A DNA stretch of 38,083 bases, from the NCBI GenBank assembly GCA_022824865.1, contig JAJDZD010000012.1, positions 1 to 38,083 of the forward strand. Reading direction: 5' to 3'. The position numbers were made by a program, and so were the translations under genes. Origin of the DNA: Chloroflexota bacterium (GTDB taxonomy: Bacteria > Chloroflexota > UBA11872). Positions 15,743 to 24,118 of this stretch are shown in pieces; positions within the stretch are counted from its first letter, which is position 1, and each line of letters opens with the position of its first letter. The notes under the pieces are model-generated. The model made no database searches, was not told the DNA's origin, and worked only from the letters and a program-made list of their open reading frames with translations.

Positions 15743-16777
15743 ATGGTGAGCGACCGGCCCGAAGCTTCGGTGGTGATCGTGACCTGGAATGGGTTGCGCC
15801 ACCTTGAGCGCTGCCTGCCAGCACTGCATTACCAGACCGGAGTGACGTTCGAGACCATCGTCGTGGACAACGGCAGCACGGACGGTACGTCGGAGTGGAT
15901 TGCCGGCGAGTATCCGCAGGTCGTGCTGGAGCGCCTGGACTCGAATCACGGGTTCTCCGAGGCCAACAACATCGGGTTTGGACTGGCGCGAGCGGAACTG
16001 GTTGCCACCCTCAACAACGACGCTGTTCCCGATCCCGCCTGGCTGCAGTCGCTGGTTCAGGCCGCGAATGAGCATCCCGAGGCGGGGTCGTTCGGCAGCC
16101 GAATCGTGCTGGACCGGGATCCCAACATCATCGACTCGGCCGGCGTGGTAACCGATGTACTGGGCATCGCCTGGGACCGGCACAACGCGGAGCCGGTTGG
16201 TGTCGATGCCGCCGGGGAGATTTTCGGCGCCTGTGCGGGTGCCGCGCTGTACCGGAAGGCGTTGCTGGACGAGACGGGCGGATTCGATCCGACGTTCTTC
16301 GCCTACCTGGAGGATGTGGACCTGGCATGGCGTGCCCGTTGGTTGGGCTGGACGGCGCGCTATGTTCCGGAAGCTCGGGTGGTTCATGCGCACTCGGCTA
16401 CGGGTGCCGAAGAGTCGCCTTTCAAGACGTTTCACCTGGGTCGCAACAAGGTTTGGACGATCGCCAAGAACCACCCGACGCGAGCGCTCTTGATGTACGG
16501 GCCGCTGTTGGTGGCTTACGACCTGGCCTCGCTGCCGATCACGATGACGCGCCAGCGGAGCCTGGCGGCGTTGCGCGGGCGGCTGGCCGGGCTGCGCTCG
16601 CTGGGGGAGGTGCTGAAGCAGCGAAAGCAAGTGGCGGCCCGCCGGCGCGTCGCCTGGGATGACATTCGTCCGTATGTCAACGGCCCGTCGTGGCCGTGGG
16701 ACATATGGCGACGCCAGCGACGGTTGCGGCAGGCGGTGGCGACCGACGATCCGAGAACTGCCTCGGACGCTCGCTGA
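15743..16777 (+). CDS. Family 2 glycosyltransferase (rhamnosyltransferase-like)
   Basis: 344 residues, GT-A fold, no N-terminal helix. Motifs: ASVVIVTWNGLRHL, IVVDNGSTDGTSEW, the metal/nucleotide-binding LNNDAVPDPAW, and the acceptor/base region FFAYLEDVDLAWRARWLGW. The C-terminus has a membrane-interacting stretch (TRALLMYGPLLVAYDLASLP) and a basic tail. This pattern is typical of WbbL-like rhamnosyltransferases acting on lipid-linked glycans at the inner membrane face; the exact sugar is not predictable. It is divergent from the nuclease gene, with 84 bases between. tRNA-Pro follows. Confidence 0.88.
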   Translation: MVSDRPEASVVIVTWNGLRHLERCLPALHYQTGVTFETIVVDNGSTDGTSEWIAGEYPQVVLERLDSNHGFSEANNIGFGLARAELVATLNNDAVPDPAWLQSLVQAANEHPEAGSFGSRIVLDRDPNIIDSAGVVTDVLGIAWDRHNAEPVGVDAAGEIFGACAGAALYRKALLDETGGFDPTFFAYLEDVDLAWRARWLGWTARYVPEARVVHAHSATGAEESPFKTFHLGRNKVWTIAKNHPTRALLMYGPLLVAYDLASLPITMTRQRSLAALRGRLAGLRSLGEVLKQRKQVAARRRVAWDDIRPYVNGPSWPWDIWRRQRRLRQAVATDDPRTASDAR

Positions 16778-16791
16778 TAGACTCGCGCACT

Positions 16792-16868
16792 CGGGGCGTG
16801 GCGCAGGCTGGTAGCGCACCTGACTGGGGGTCAGGAGGTCGCCGGTTCAAATCCGGCCGCCCCGACCA
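16792..16868 (+). tRNA. tRNA-Pro (GGG)
   Basis: 77 nt folding as a standard cloverleaf: acceptor CGGGGCG (16792-16798) with CGCCCCG (16858-16864), discriminator A and an encoded CCA at 16866-16868. The anticodon stem is CCTGA/TCAGG around loop CTGGGGG, so the anticodon is GGG and reads CCC. The T arm has GGTTCAAATCC with a GCCGG/CCGGC stem. The C1-G72 pair is the usual tRNA-Pro identity feature. Confidence 0.96.
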
Positions 16869-16943
16869 GCGTCCAAACTTGTTACGTGATGGCCGCATCG
16901 CGCCGGCTCTGCCATACACCATTCAAATTGGTTCGATTTGAGG

Positions 16944-18134
16944 CTAGGCGGCGTTGCTCCAGCTTTCGATGAAGTCGTCCAGGTCGAAATCGGCGGGCAT
17001 GTGCTCTTGCGCCCAGCGGGAGGGTTTGCTCGCGAGGCTTGGCACGAAGTGCTCGGTCTCCGTTTGGAGCCGGGCGTCCAGCGGTGCGAAGCGCTGTCCA
17101 AGCAGCTTCGTTTCGGCGGGGGTGAAGCGCCGGGCCAGGGCCTCGAGGTTGCTGATGCTGAAGGTTTGCTCGCCTACGGCTGACGCGCGCTCGCGTTCCG
17201 GAAAGTTGGCTAGTTCCGGGCGCTTGAGCGCGCCCATCCGGCGAGCCAGTTTCGACAGAAGGACCACGCAGACCATCCGCCCGGTGACGCCTGGATGCAG
17301 CAGGGCCAGAGCCTTCCGGAATGCTTCCGGATTTCGGTCGAGAATCGCACGGTAGAACGATTCGATTCGATCATCCTCGCGTTCAGCCAGTTCAATAAAC
17401 CGACGGAGGCCCGCCTGTCCCTCCGCCGATAGATGCGTGACGAAACCCGGCTCCCAAAGGAAACGGGAGCCATACGGATACGACTGGCCACCGAACGAGG
17501 TGTACCTGAGATGGACGATGCGCCGCAGCCTGGTGCTGTAGTTGCTGGGCCAATGCAGGATGGTGTTGATGTAGATCACGCCGTCGCCGGCCTCGAGCCT
17601 GACCTGCGTACAGTCCGACAGCCTGGCGCGCGGGTCGTTCAATAGCTCCTGGTTCTCCCGTGCCGTGTTCAGACGCCGATGACTGCCGGGGACGACCCAC
17701 AGGACATCGTCGTCGTACAACGGGATGTTCCACTGCACGGAGCTTGGACCGTTGGCCAGCATGTCGGCCTGTAAACCCGCCAGGGGCGCATTGTTTGTTG
17801 GCCCGTGGCTTACATCGCGATGCCACAAGTCGGGTCCATAGGCGACCTCCGGATTGCACAGCAGGATCATCTGCTTCAGTCCCACGTCGCGGGTGCCAAG
17901 CGCCTGCCGGCTAACACCGAGCGTGTTTTCGTGGAGACAGAACTCCACCGAGTTGGCCGTCGCTGCATCTATGACGGTTTGAAACGCGAGGCGAGGCTGC
18001 TTGGCCGCGTAGGCGAAGCAGCCCGGGTCGTCGGGATCTCGTGCCCAATTTGCCTGCTGCCGGTCCACCAGCGTTTCGAAGCTGGCGCGCAACTCGTCCA
18101 GCCGTTCGGGTGGAACGACGTTCTTCAGAATCAC
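16944..18134 (-). CDS. Phytanoyl-CoA dioxygenase (PhyH) family protein, large type
   Basis: From GTG 18134 the product is 396 residues. It has the Fe(II) facial triad of 2-oxoglutarate oxygenases, LWHRDVS (His105, Asp107) and distal His194 in ILHWPSNYS, followed by RLRRIVHLRY with the likely 2-oxoglutarate-binding Arg. About 180 C-terminal residues beyond the core make it longer than the tandem PhyH genes at 36353-37974. The GTG falls inside the conserved N-terminal DGFVILKNV motif, so the true start is probably upstream. The frame is open to a TGA near 18227 but has no ATG, GTG or TTG; ATC 18173-18171 has GGAG 8 bases upstream and would restore the motif. Substrate unknown. Confidence 0.82.
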   Translation of the reverse strand: MILKNVVPPERLDELRASFETLVDRQQANWARDPDDPGCFAYAAKQPRLAFQTVIDAATANSVEFCLHENTLGVSRQALGTRDVGLKQMILLCNPEVAYGPDLWHRDVSHGPTNNAPLAGLQADMLANGPSSVQWNIPLYDDDVLWVVPGSHRRLNTARENQELLNDPRARLSDCTQVRLEAGDGVIYINTILHWPSNYSTRLRRIVHLRYTSFGGQSYPYGSRFLWEPGFVTHLSAEGQAGLRRFIELAEREDDRIESFYRAILDRNPEAFRKALALLHPGVTGRMVCVVLLSKLARRMGALKRPELANFPERERASAVGEQTFSISNLEALARRFTPAETKLLGQRFAPLDARLQTETEHFVPSLASKPSRWAQEHMPADFDLDDFIESWSNAA

Positions 18135-18315
18135 GAAGCCGTCGTCGAGGAGTTGCTCGGTATCGATCTGGATGGGCTGTGCTCCGGCGGCGCGGGCGCC
18201 GCAGTCTAGACCGGACGTGTGGCTTCAAACAGCCGGCCAGGGTGAACACCTAGCCTCCCGTCTCCCGGCGTGGCCACAATATTGGCCGGTGGTCGGCCGA
18301 ACAGGCTCCGCTCCG

Positions 18316-19449
18316 CTAGCGACTGTAGGTTCGTCCCTTCCAGCCGCCGCCAACGCCGGCGTAGTGCCGGCGTGCCGAGTCCAGCGTCATGGCGACATAG
18401 AGGACAGCGGAGAGCGGTAGCGTAGCCGCCCGAATAGCCGAACCTCCGTACCAGCGGGTCATTGGTGTGTAGCTAAAGGTCAACAGGCCCCATCCAAGAA
18501 GTCCAACCGCGAGTGCCGTCAGCGACGGCTCAAGGGCGGCTCCGGCCAAGAGACCGACGCCTGCGACAACGACTGCGATCGGCGGCGCGAGGAATGTCAG
18601 AAGCAGCCCGACGACTGTCCCCAGGAGTCGTATTGGCGAGTAGGCCAACTGGGTGTAGGCCGTCCGCGCCACCACGTGCCAGACGCCGGATAGTCCGGCG
18701 TAGCCGCGAACGCTGTGGACGTCGCGCCCCAGTCCCAGCCAGGTGCGGCCGCCAGCCTGCTTGATGCGGGCGGCCAGGGCGCAGTCGTCGATGATCTCGC
18801 CACGGATCGACTCGAAACCACCGATCCGCTCAAGTGTTCGCCGGCGCACGAGCACACAGCCACCGGCGGCCGCGGCGGTCTTTTGCTTGGGGTCATTGGA
18901 CCAGCGAAAGGGGTAGAGCAGTCCAAAGAAGTACACAAACGCCGGTACCAGCAGTCGCTCGAACGGCGTGGCCGCCCGCAGATGCGCCATAACCGATGCA
19001 AGGTCCAGATTGCGGTGTTCGGCCATGCCGACCAGCCGCCGCAAAAGATCGGGCGGATGCGCGATGTCCGCGTCCGTCAGGAGGATGTACTCGCACCGTC
19101 GGGCCAAGTTGGACGTCGCGCCGGTGTGCATGGCCCAGACCTTTCCGGCCCAGCCATCGGGGAGTGGAGAGGCCGCGACGACATGTAATCCAAGACCGGT
19201 GGAATCGGCGCCTAGGCCCGCAGCAACGTCAGCGGTACCGTCAGTGCTGGAGTCGTCCACCACGACGATCTCCAAGCGGCCGGGATAGTCCTGGTCCAGC
19301 AGCGTGGGCAGGGTGGACGGAAGCACGGCCGCTTCATTGCGCGCAGGCACGACCGCGGTCACGGTAGGCCAGCGGTCCGGATCCACGTCCGGCAACGATG
19401 TCGGCAGTTGCACGTCGGTTCGCCAATACCATCCGCGACCGAGCAGCAA
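18316..19449 (-). CDS. hpnB: HpnB-like family 2 glycosyltransferase
   Basis: 377 residues from TTG 19449. It matches hopanoid-associated glycosyltransferase HpnB through most of its length: VTAVVPARNEA, IVVVDDSSTDGTAD, PLPDGWAGKVWAM, LLTDADIAH, VPAFVYFFGLLYPF, AAAAGGCVLVRR and EIIDDCALAARIKQ, then C-terminal membrane helices (LLGTVVGLLLTFLAPP, then VVVAGVGLLAG). HpnB is named for its place in hopanoid clusters; no other hopanoid gene is in the window, so the lipid substrate is open. The frame continues upstream through a hydrophobic segment (IAIWLTVLTGLAVAAAGAW) but without a canonical start. It lies about 90 bases after the WD40 gene, on the same strand. Confidence 0.85.
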   Translation of the reverse strand: MLLGRGWYWRTDVQLPTSLPDVDPDRWPTVTAVVPARNEAAVLPSTLPTLLDQDYPGRLEIVVVDDSSTDGTADVAAGLGADSTGLGLHVVAASPLPDGWAGKVWAMHTGATSNLARRCEYILLTDADIAHPPDLLRRLVGMAEHRNLDLASVMAHLRAATPFERLLVPAFVYFFGLLYPFRWSNDPKQKTAAAAGGCVLVRRRTLERIGGFESIRGEIIDDCALAARIKQAGGRTWLGLGRDVHSVRGYAGLSGVWHVVARTAYTQLAYSPIRLLGTVVGLLLTFLAPPIAVVVAGVGLLAGAALEPSLTALAVGLLGWGLLTFSYTPMTRWYGGSAIRAATLPLSAVLYVAMTLDSARRHYAGVGGGWKGRTYSR

Positions 19450-19539
19450 CCAGATCCACGCGCCCGCAGCAGCAACTGCCAGCCCCGTGAGGACTGTCAG
19501 CCAGATAGCGATTTGCGTTCGTCCGTTGACCCGGCGGGG

Positions 19540-21954
19540 TCAGTCCGCGCGGGTAATCCAGAAGCGCAGGGCTCGGTCGTCCCCGACCGTGGCCAGCAGC
19601 GCGCCGTCGGGGCTGTAGGCAAGCGCTCGGATCCAGTCGATGTGCGCATCGATGGCGCGTCCGAGTTTCAGGCTGCCGGTGGGGTCGCGCCGAAGAGCGA
19701 GCTGATAAGCGCCAACGGCCAGTTCGCCCCCGTCGGGTCCGTACGCCAGCGACGTGATGAGTCCCACCTCCGGCTCGATCTCTCGCAGCAGGCTGTTGGA
19801 GCCACTTGCCAGAATCTTGATCGTGTCGCCGTCCGCCAGCGCCATTTCGGCGACCTGCGGATCGAAGCGAATTGCCCGGATCCAGTCGTCGAATCCCGTT
19901 AATCGGAGCCGCTCGACTCCCGTCCCTGCATCCAGGAGCAAGACCTCACGATAGGTGCCTACCGCCGCAAGGTCCGTTCCATCCGTGGCGAGCGACGTGA
20001 CGGGACCGGATCCAATTACCACCCAGTTCTCGGCTCCGTTGCTCGGATCCAGCCTGCGGACGACACCGCGGGCGTCGCCGGCCAACAGGTAGCCGTCCGC
20101 TGCAAACGTCAGCGCGGTGACGCTGTCCGGCACGACTGGAGCCTCTGCAAGAAGCGTCCCCTGGGATGAGTCCCAAATCCGCACCCGCCCGTCGTCTCCA
20201 CCGGAGGCCACGAAGAGTCCGTCCGGCGAATAGGCCACGGCTCGCGCCGGTCGGTCGTGAGCGGCGATGGATGCCTGGATCGCGCCGTCGGTCCCGACGA
20301 TCACGAGCGAGCCGTCATCCAGGACGGCCGCCACCGACGTACCGTGGGGCCTGTAGTCCACGGCATTGACCGGCGCGGGCAGGGCGGTTTCGGCGGCCAG
20401 TTCCGAGAGGGCCGTCAGCCACACGCCAACGTCGCCGTCCCAGCTCCCCGACAGCAGGATCTCGCCGTCCGGGCTGAAGCTGAGCCCCTGCACGTCAGTC
20501 GTGTGGCCAGTCAGGCTGTACAACCTTCTGGCAGTGGCGACATCCCAGACACCCACCGTTCCGTCGCTCGAGGAGGTGGCCACTCGACGCCCGTCCGGGC
20601 TGAACGCCACCTGCCACACGGAGTCGCTGTGTCCAGCGAGCGTGGCCAGCGCCGATCCGTTAGTTGCATCCCAGAGCACGGCCGTGTTGTCGTCGGCGCC
20701 AGTTGCCAGGCGCGTGCCGTCGGGGCTGATGGCCAGGGATAGCACGGCCCGCGAGTGCTGCTCGACGAACTCGAGCAGGCGCTCGCCCGTTGCCATGTCC
20801 CAGATATCCGCCCTGGCCCAACCGGAGGTTATGAGGCCGCCGCCGTCGGGTGTAAACGCGACGCCATTCGACCAGGCGTCAATGTCGTCGAACTCGGCAA
20901 TGTGCTCACCGGTCGCCACATCCCACACATGGGCCGCGGCGTAGGTCGTCGCAGCCACCAGCGTTCCGTCCGGACTAAAGGCCACGCTTGTAAACCAACG
21001 TTCGTCAGCCTGGAGCACCTGTACCTGCTCGCCCGAGCGGGTATCCCAGAGCCGCACGGTGTCGTCCTCCGACGCGCTGGCGACCAGCGCGCCGTCAGGC
21101 GAGAAGGCGACTTCGTAGATGCCGTCGTAGTGGCCCTCGAGTTCATGAATCGGCGTCAGGGTCGTCCGGTCCCAGATCACGACCCGACGGTCAAATCCAC
21201 CGGTAACGAATGTGGAACCTGATGGGTCGAAGGCCACGCTGGTCACCAGGGGACTGTGGGCTTCCACCAGTCGTCGGGGAATGCGCGGCGGGGCCACCGG
21301 CATGGTCGCCGCCACGGGAATCATCCCGGCCTGTTTGAAGTGGTCGCCGGCCGGAGCCAGTTGAACCTTCCCTTCGTGCAGGCGCAGGACGGCTCGCTGA
21401 GATCGCAGCACGCCTCCCTCAGGTATGGACCTGTATCCCAGCGGCAGTCCGAATCGAGAAAGAGCGTCTGGGGCGGCTCGCCAGAAGTCGGTGATTTCCG
21501 AGGCGGCAGTCAGCGCTTCCAGCCGTGCCAGCGGTCCGGCCTCGGCGGGTAGGGACGTGCCAGGGGGTACGCCCTTGAAGTCAAGCAGCCAACGATCATG
21601 TCCCGCCGCGGACAGCACGTCGTAAATGTTGGTTGGGCGAACTTCGCCGTCGGGGCCTGTCTGAAGTACGGCCCGTTGAAAGGCTTGGTAGACGAACGGC
21701 GCTTCGTGCCAGGGCCGCGAAATCGGAAAACCAAGAGTCTCATGACTTCCCAGTTCCTCGTAGGCGGTCCAGAACTGAGCGTCTCGCGCGTCGACGACCG
21801 CGTAACCAAGACCGCCCCCGCCGCCGGTCTGCGTGTAGAAGAAGCCTCGTTGGAGCGGAAAGCTAGCGGGAGTGGACGCGGCGCCAACTGTTGGAAATGC
21901 AAGCAGCGCGAAGGCCAGCAGAACTGCGATGCCTCCACGAAGCTGTCTGCCCAT
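19540..21954 (-). CDS. Secreted WD40-repeat protein, 14 repeats
   Basis: From ATG 21954 the product is 804 residues. It begins MGRQLRGG and a hydrophobic core (IAVLLAFALLAF) ending near AAS, a Sec signal peptide. A 22029 start would bury that signal 25 residues in. About 200 residues of non-WD40 sequence follow. The rest is fourteen WD40 units, counted from their AFSPDG-type strands and VxLWD/IWD ends; the first seven are canonical and the later ones more divergent. Fourteen fits two seven-bladed propellers. No kinase, caspase or NACHT domain is attached. A scaffold or ligand-binding role outside the membrane is likely; the partner is unknown. Confidence 0.87.
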   Translation of the reverse strand: MGRQLRGGIAVLLAFALLAFPTVGAASTPASFPLQRGFFYTQTGGGGGLGYAVVDARDAQFWTAYEELGSHETLGFPISRPWHEAPFVYQAFQRAVLQTGPDGEVRPTNIYDVLSAAGHDRWLLDFKGVPPGTSLPAEAGPLARLEALTAASEITDFWRAAPDALSRFGLPLGYRSIPEGGVLRSQRAVLRLHEGKVQLAPAGDHFKQAGMIPVAATMPVAPPRIPRRLVEAHSPLVTSVAFDPSGSTFVTGGFDRRVVIWDRTTLTPIHELEGHYDGIYEVAFSPDGALVASASEDDTVRLWDTRSGEQVQVLQADERWFTSVAFSPDGTLVAATTYAAAHVWDVATGEHIAEFDDIDAWSNGVAFTPDGGGLITSGWARADIWDMATGERLLEFVEQHSRAVLSLAISPDGTRLATGADDNTAVLWDATNGSALATLAGHSDSVWQVAFSPDGRRVATSSSDGTVGVWDVATARRLYSLTGHTTDVQGLSFSPDGEILLSGSWDGDVGVWLTALSELAAETALPAPVNAVDYRPHGTSVAAVLDDGSLVIVGTDGAIQASIAAHDRPARAVAYSPDGLFVASGGDDGRVRIWDSSQGTLLAEAPVVPDSVTALTFAADGYLLAGDARGVVRRLDPSNGAENWVVIGSGPVTSLATDGTDLAAVGTYREVLLLDAGTGVERLRLTGFDDWIRAIRFDPQVAEMALADGDTIKILASGSNSLLREIEPEVGLITSLAYGPDGGELAVGAYQLALRRDPTGSLKLGRAIDAHIDWIRALAYSPDGALLATVGDDRALRFWITRAD

Positions 21955-21983
21955 CAGCGTCGCCCGATCCACAGTTGCGCCGC

Positions 21984-22025
21984 CTGCCGAAACTGGCGGA
22001 GCACTAAGGCAATGCCTTTCGGCAG
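21984..22025. other. Inverted repeat between the SDR and WD40 genes
   Basis: CTGCCGAAA at 21984-21992 is the exact reverse complement of TTTCGGCAG at 22017-22025, with a 24-base spacer holding a small GGC-AAT-GCC motif. It lies in the 97-base gap after the SDR stop and before the WD40 start, both on the minus strand. It could be a terminator stem, although no T-run follows, or an operator. Confidence 0.45.
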
Positions 22026-22051
22026 CCAAGCGTCATGCGCAATCCCCGCGG

Positions 22052-22957
22052 CTAGCCCGACCGAAGCGCTGCGCGTAGCGCCGGAGCGAGTTGGGGCTGC
22101 CGGAAGTCATAGCCAATGTCCAGGAGCTTACGCGGGATGACCCGCTGGCTGGAGAGCAGCGCTTCCCGCGCAAAATCGCCAAGCGCCACCTTCAGCATCG
22201 GCGAGGGTATCGGAAGAATCGCCGGGCGTCGCAACTCTCGGGCCATCGTCTGTACAAACTCTCGGTTGGTCACATTCTCCGGCGCCGCCACGACGATGGG
22301 CCCGCTCAGCGTCTCCGCAGCAAGGGCCAGCCGAATGGCGCCCACCACGTCGGCCAGGTCAACCCATGGCCAGAAATGCCGGCCGGACCCAAACCAACCG
22401 CCAAGCCCAAGCATCACGGGAAGCCGCATTCGCGCCACAACGGGCGATCGGGCATCGATTACCGGCGCCAATCGAGCAATCGCAACCCGGATTCCGGCCT
22501 CGGCTGCGGGCCGGGTTGCGGATTCCCATTCGACGGATACACCAGGGAGGAATCCCTGTCCCGGTGGGCTTGCCTCGTCCAGTACTTCATCGCCGCGGTC
22601 ACCGTAGTAGCCAGTCGCGCCAGCGCAGACGAGAATCTCAGGCCTTCGCGACAAGCCCGCGATGGCTCTCGCCAGCGTGTCCGTACCGTGCACCCGGCTT
22701 TCCCTGATTCGTCGTCTTTTTTTGGCTGTCCACCGCAACGCGCTGATCGTCTCGCCGGCCAGATGCACCACTGCATCCGTGCCCTCCAGCCCGGAATGAT
22801 CGACGTCCCCGGTCTGCGGGTCCCAACTGATGTCGCCGGGCTGTACGCTCCCGGTGGCTGGTCGTACCAGGCGGACGACCTCGTGTCCGCCAGCGCGAAG
22901 GTTGGCGACAAGCGCCGACCCGATCAGCCCGGAAGAGCCGCTGACGGCGACGCGCAT
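22052..22957 (-). CDS. TIGR01777-family SDR epimerase/oxidoreductase (YfcH-like)
   Basis: 301 residues. The extended SDR fold begins with the dinucleotide motif GSSGLIGS (7-14). Family markers follow: VVHLAGETI, RWTAKKRRRIRESRV, ATGYYGDRGDEVLDE (carrying the catalytic-site YYG), a PVMLGLGGWFGSG-like segment, FWPWVDLADVV, and the C-terminal DUF1731 region (LLSSQRVIPRKLLDIGYDFR). The substrate of TIGR01777 proteins is not established. It starts 16 bases after the desaturase stop in the same direction, so it probably belongs to that lipid operon. Confidence 0.9.
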   Translation of the reverse strand: MRVAVSGSSGLIGSALVANLRAGGHEVVRLVRPATGSVQPGDISWDPQTGDVDHSGLEGTDAVVHLAGETISALRWTAKKRRRIRESRVHGTDTLARAIAGLSRRPEILVCAGATGYYGDRGDEVLDEASPPGQGFLPGVSVEWESATRPAAEAGIRVAIARLAPVIDARSPVVARMRLPVMLGLGGWFGSGRHFWPWVDLADVVGAIRLALAAETLSGPIVVAAPENVTNREFVQTMARELRRPAILPIPSPMLKVALGDFAREALLSSQRVIPRKLLDIGYDFRQPQLAPALRAALRSG

Positions 22958-22973
22958 TTATGTCAACTCACGG

Positions 22974-23912
22974 TCAGACCGTACGGGCGCCTTCGTTATA
23001 CACGTGCGCCGGCGGTCGTCGTAAGTCCCAGATCAACCCGGTCCAACTCAACATGGTGAGCAGATAGTGGGTGACGTCGATCTCCCACCAGAAGAACCCG
23101 TTGCGCTCGGAGCCGGGATAGCGATGATGGTTGTTGTGCCACCCTTCGCCCAGCGTGATCAGCGCGAGCAAAAGGTTGTTTCGGCTGGTGTCCCTGGTGG
23201 GAAAGCGTCGGCTGCCCCACATGTGCGCGCCGGAATTGATCAGGTAGGTGGTGTGCAGCAGCATCACCGTGCTGACCACGAAGCACCACACGAATATCTG
23301 AAGCCAGGTAACGCCCGTGGTCGGAAACGCACGCTCCAGCCAGAATCCAAGCGCGATCGTGCCTCCGGCGTAGAGCAGCGTGCTGCCGAAATACCACCGG
23401 TCGAGCCAGCGAAGCTCCGGGAACCGGACCAAGTCCTTTACCTCTTCCCAGCGGGTGTCGTCGCGGTTGTAGGCGAGCAGCCAGCCGATGTGTGCCCACC
23501 AGAACCCGCCCTTGAGCGGTGAGTGCACGTCCTCCTCCTCGTCGGAGTGCCGGTGATGAAAGCGATGGTGGCCCGCCCACCACAAGGGACCCTTTTGAAT
23601 CCCCAACGTGCCCAGCAGCGCCATGACAGCCTGAAAGACCCGGGTGGTCTGAAACGTGCGGTGAGAGAAATATCGGTGGTAGAAGCCCGTAATGAAGAAG
23701 ACGCGCATCCAATAGAACCCGAGGCAGGCCACGACGGCCGGCCAGCTGACACCGGCGATGAACGCCGCGAGCACGCCGAGATGCAGAGCAATGAAGCCCC
23801 AGTTGTGCCGAATGGCCTGCCAGGCCGTATAGCGCTGCTCGATTCGCTTCGGAATCTTGAGCTTCTTGAGCGTCAGGCCCTCCCGCGAAGGCTCAAGGCT
23901 TGTATCCGTCAC
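22974..23912 (-). CDS. Fatty acid (acyl-CoA/acyl-lipid) delta-9-type desaturase
   Basis: From GTG 23912 the product is 312 residues. The three His boxes of the membrane di-iron desaturases are present: HRYFSH (79-84), HHRFHH (115-120) and HNNHH near the C-terminus, set between paired hydrophobic helices. They introduce a cis double bond into a saturated acyl chain using O2 and an electron donor; no fused cytochrome b5 or ferredoxin domain is seen. The frame is open to ATG 24002, but the added 30 residues are basic and atypical, while GTG 23912 has a purine-rich GGGGGAT element upstream. Downstream of cfa and upstream of the SDR gene, all on one strand. Confidence 0.88.
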   Translation of the reverse strand: MTDTSLEPSREGLTLKKLKIPKRIEQRYTAWQAIRHNWGFIALHLGVLAAFIAGVSWPAVVACLGFYWMRVFFITGFYHRYFSHRTFQTTRVFQAVMALLGTLGIQKGPLWWAGHHRFHHRHSDEEEDVHSPLKGGFWWAHIGWLLAYNRDDTRWEEVKDLVRFPELRWLDRWYFGSTLLYAGGTIALGFWLERAFPTTGVTWLQIFVWCFVVSTVMLLHTTYLINSGAHMWGSRRFPTRDTSRNNLLLALITLGEGWHNNHHRYPGSERNGFFWWEIDVTHYLLTMLSWTGLIWDLRRPPAHVYNEGARTV

Positions 23913-24084
23913 CAGCCAGTCATCCCCCTGTGTGCCGCGCCGCTTGCGCGGCGGCCACGATACGTCCAAATCGAGGATGCGCAAAGCGCGGTCGCCTCGC
24001 AAGCTCGCCCTCGAGGGTCAGGCGCGAACAAGCAACCATAGAAACAGGGCAAGTCGCATCGTCCGGAACCTAGGCGGCTCGCAC

Positions 24085-24118
24085 GCAGCGCCGGTGCTTA
24101 CGCGCCGGCGCGCGCTGC
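24085..24118. other. GC-rich hairpin region at the cfa stop codon
   Basis: GCGCCGG at 24088-24094 pairs exactly with CCGGCGC at 24105-24111, and the alternative GCAGCGC (24085-24091) with GCGCTGC (24112-24118). The TAA stop of the minus-strand cfa gene (24098-24100) lies in the loop. There is no T-run, so whether this ends or stabilises the transcript is not known. Confidence 0.4.

Noticed and set aside
18272..18287. GGCCA/TGGCC inverted repeat with a CAATATTG core between PhyH and HpnB-like genes, as an operator
   Set aside because: Arms are only five bases and no partner site is near, so chance is likely.
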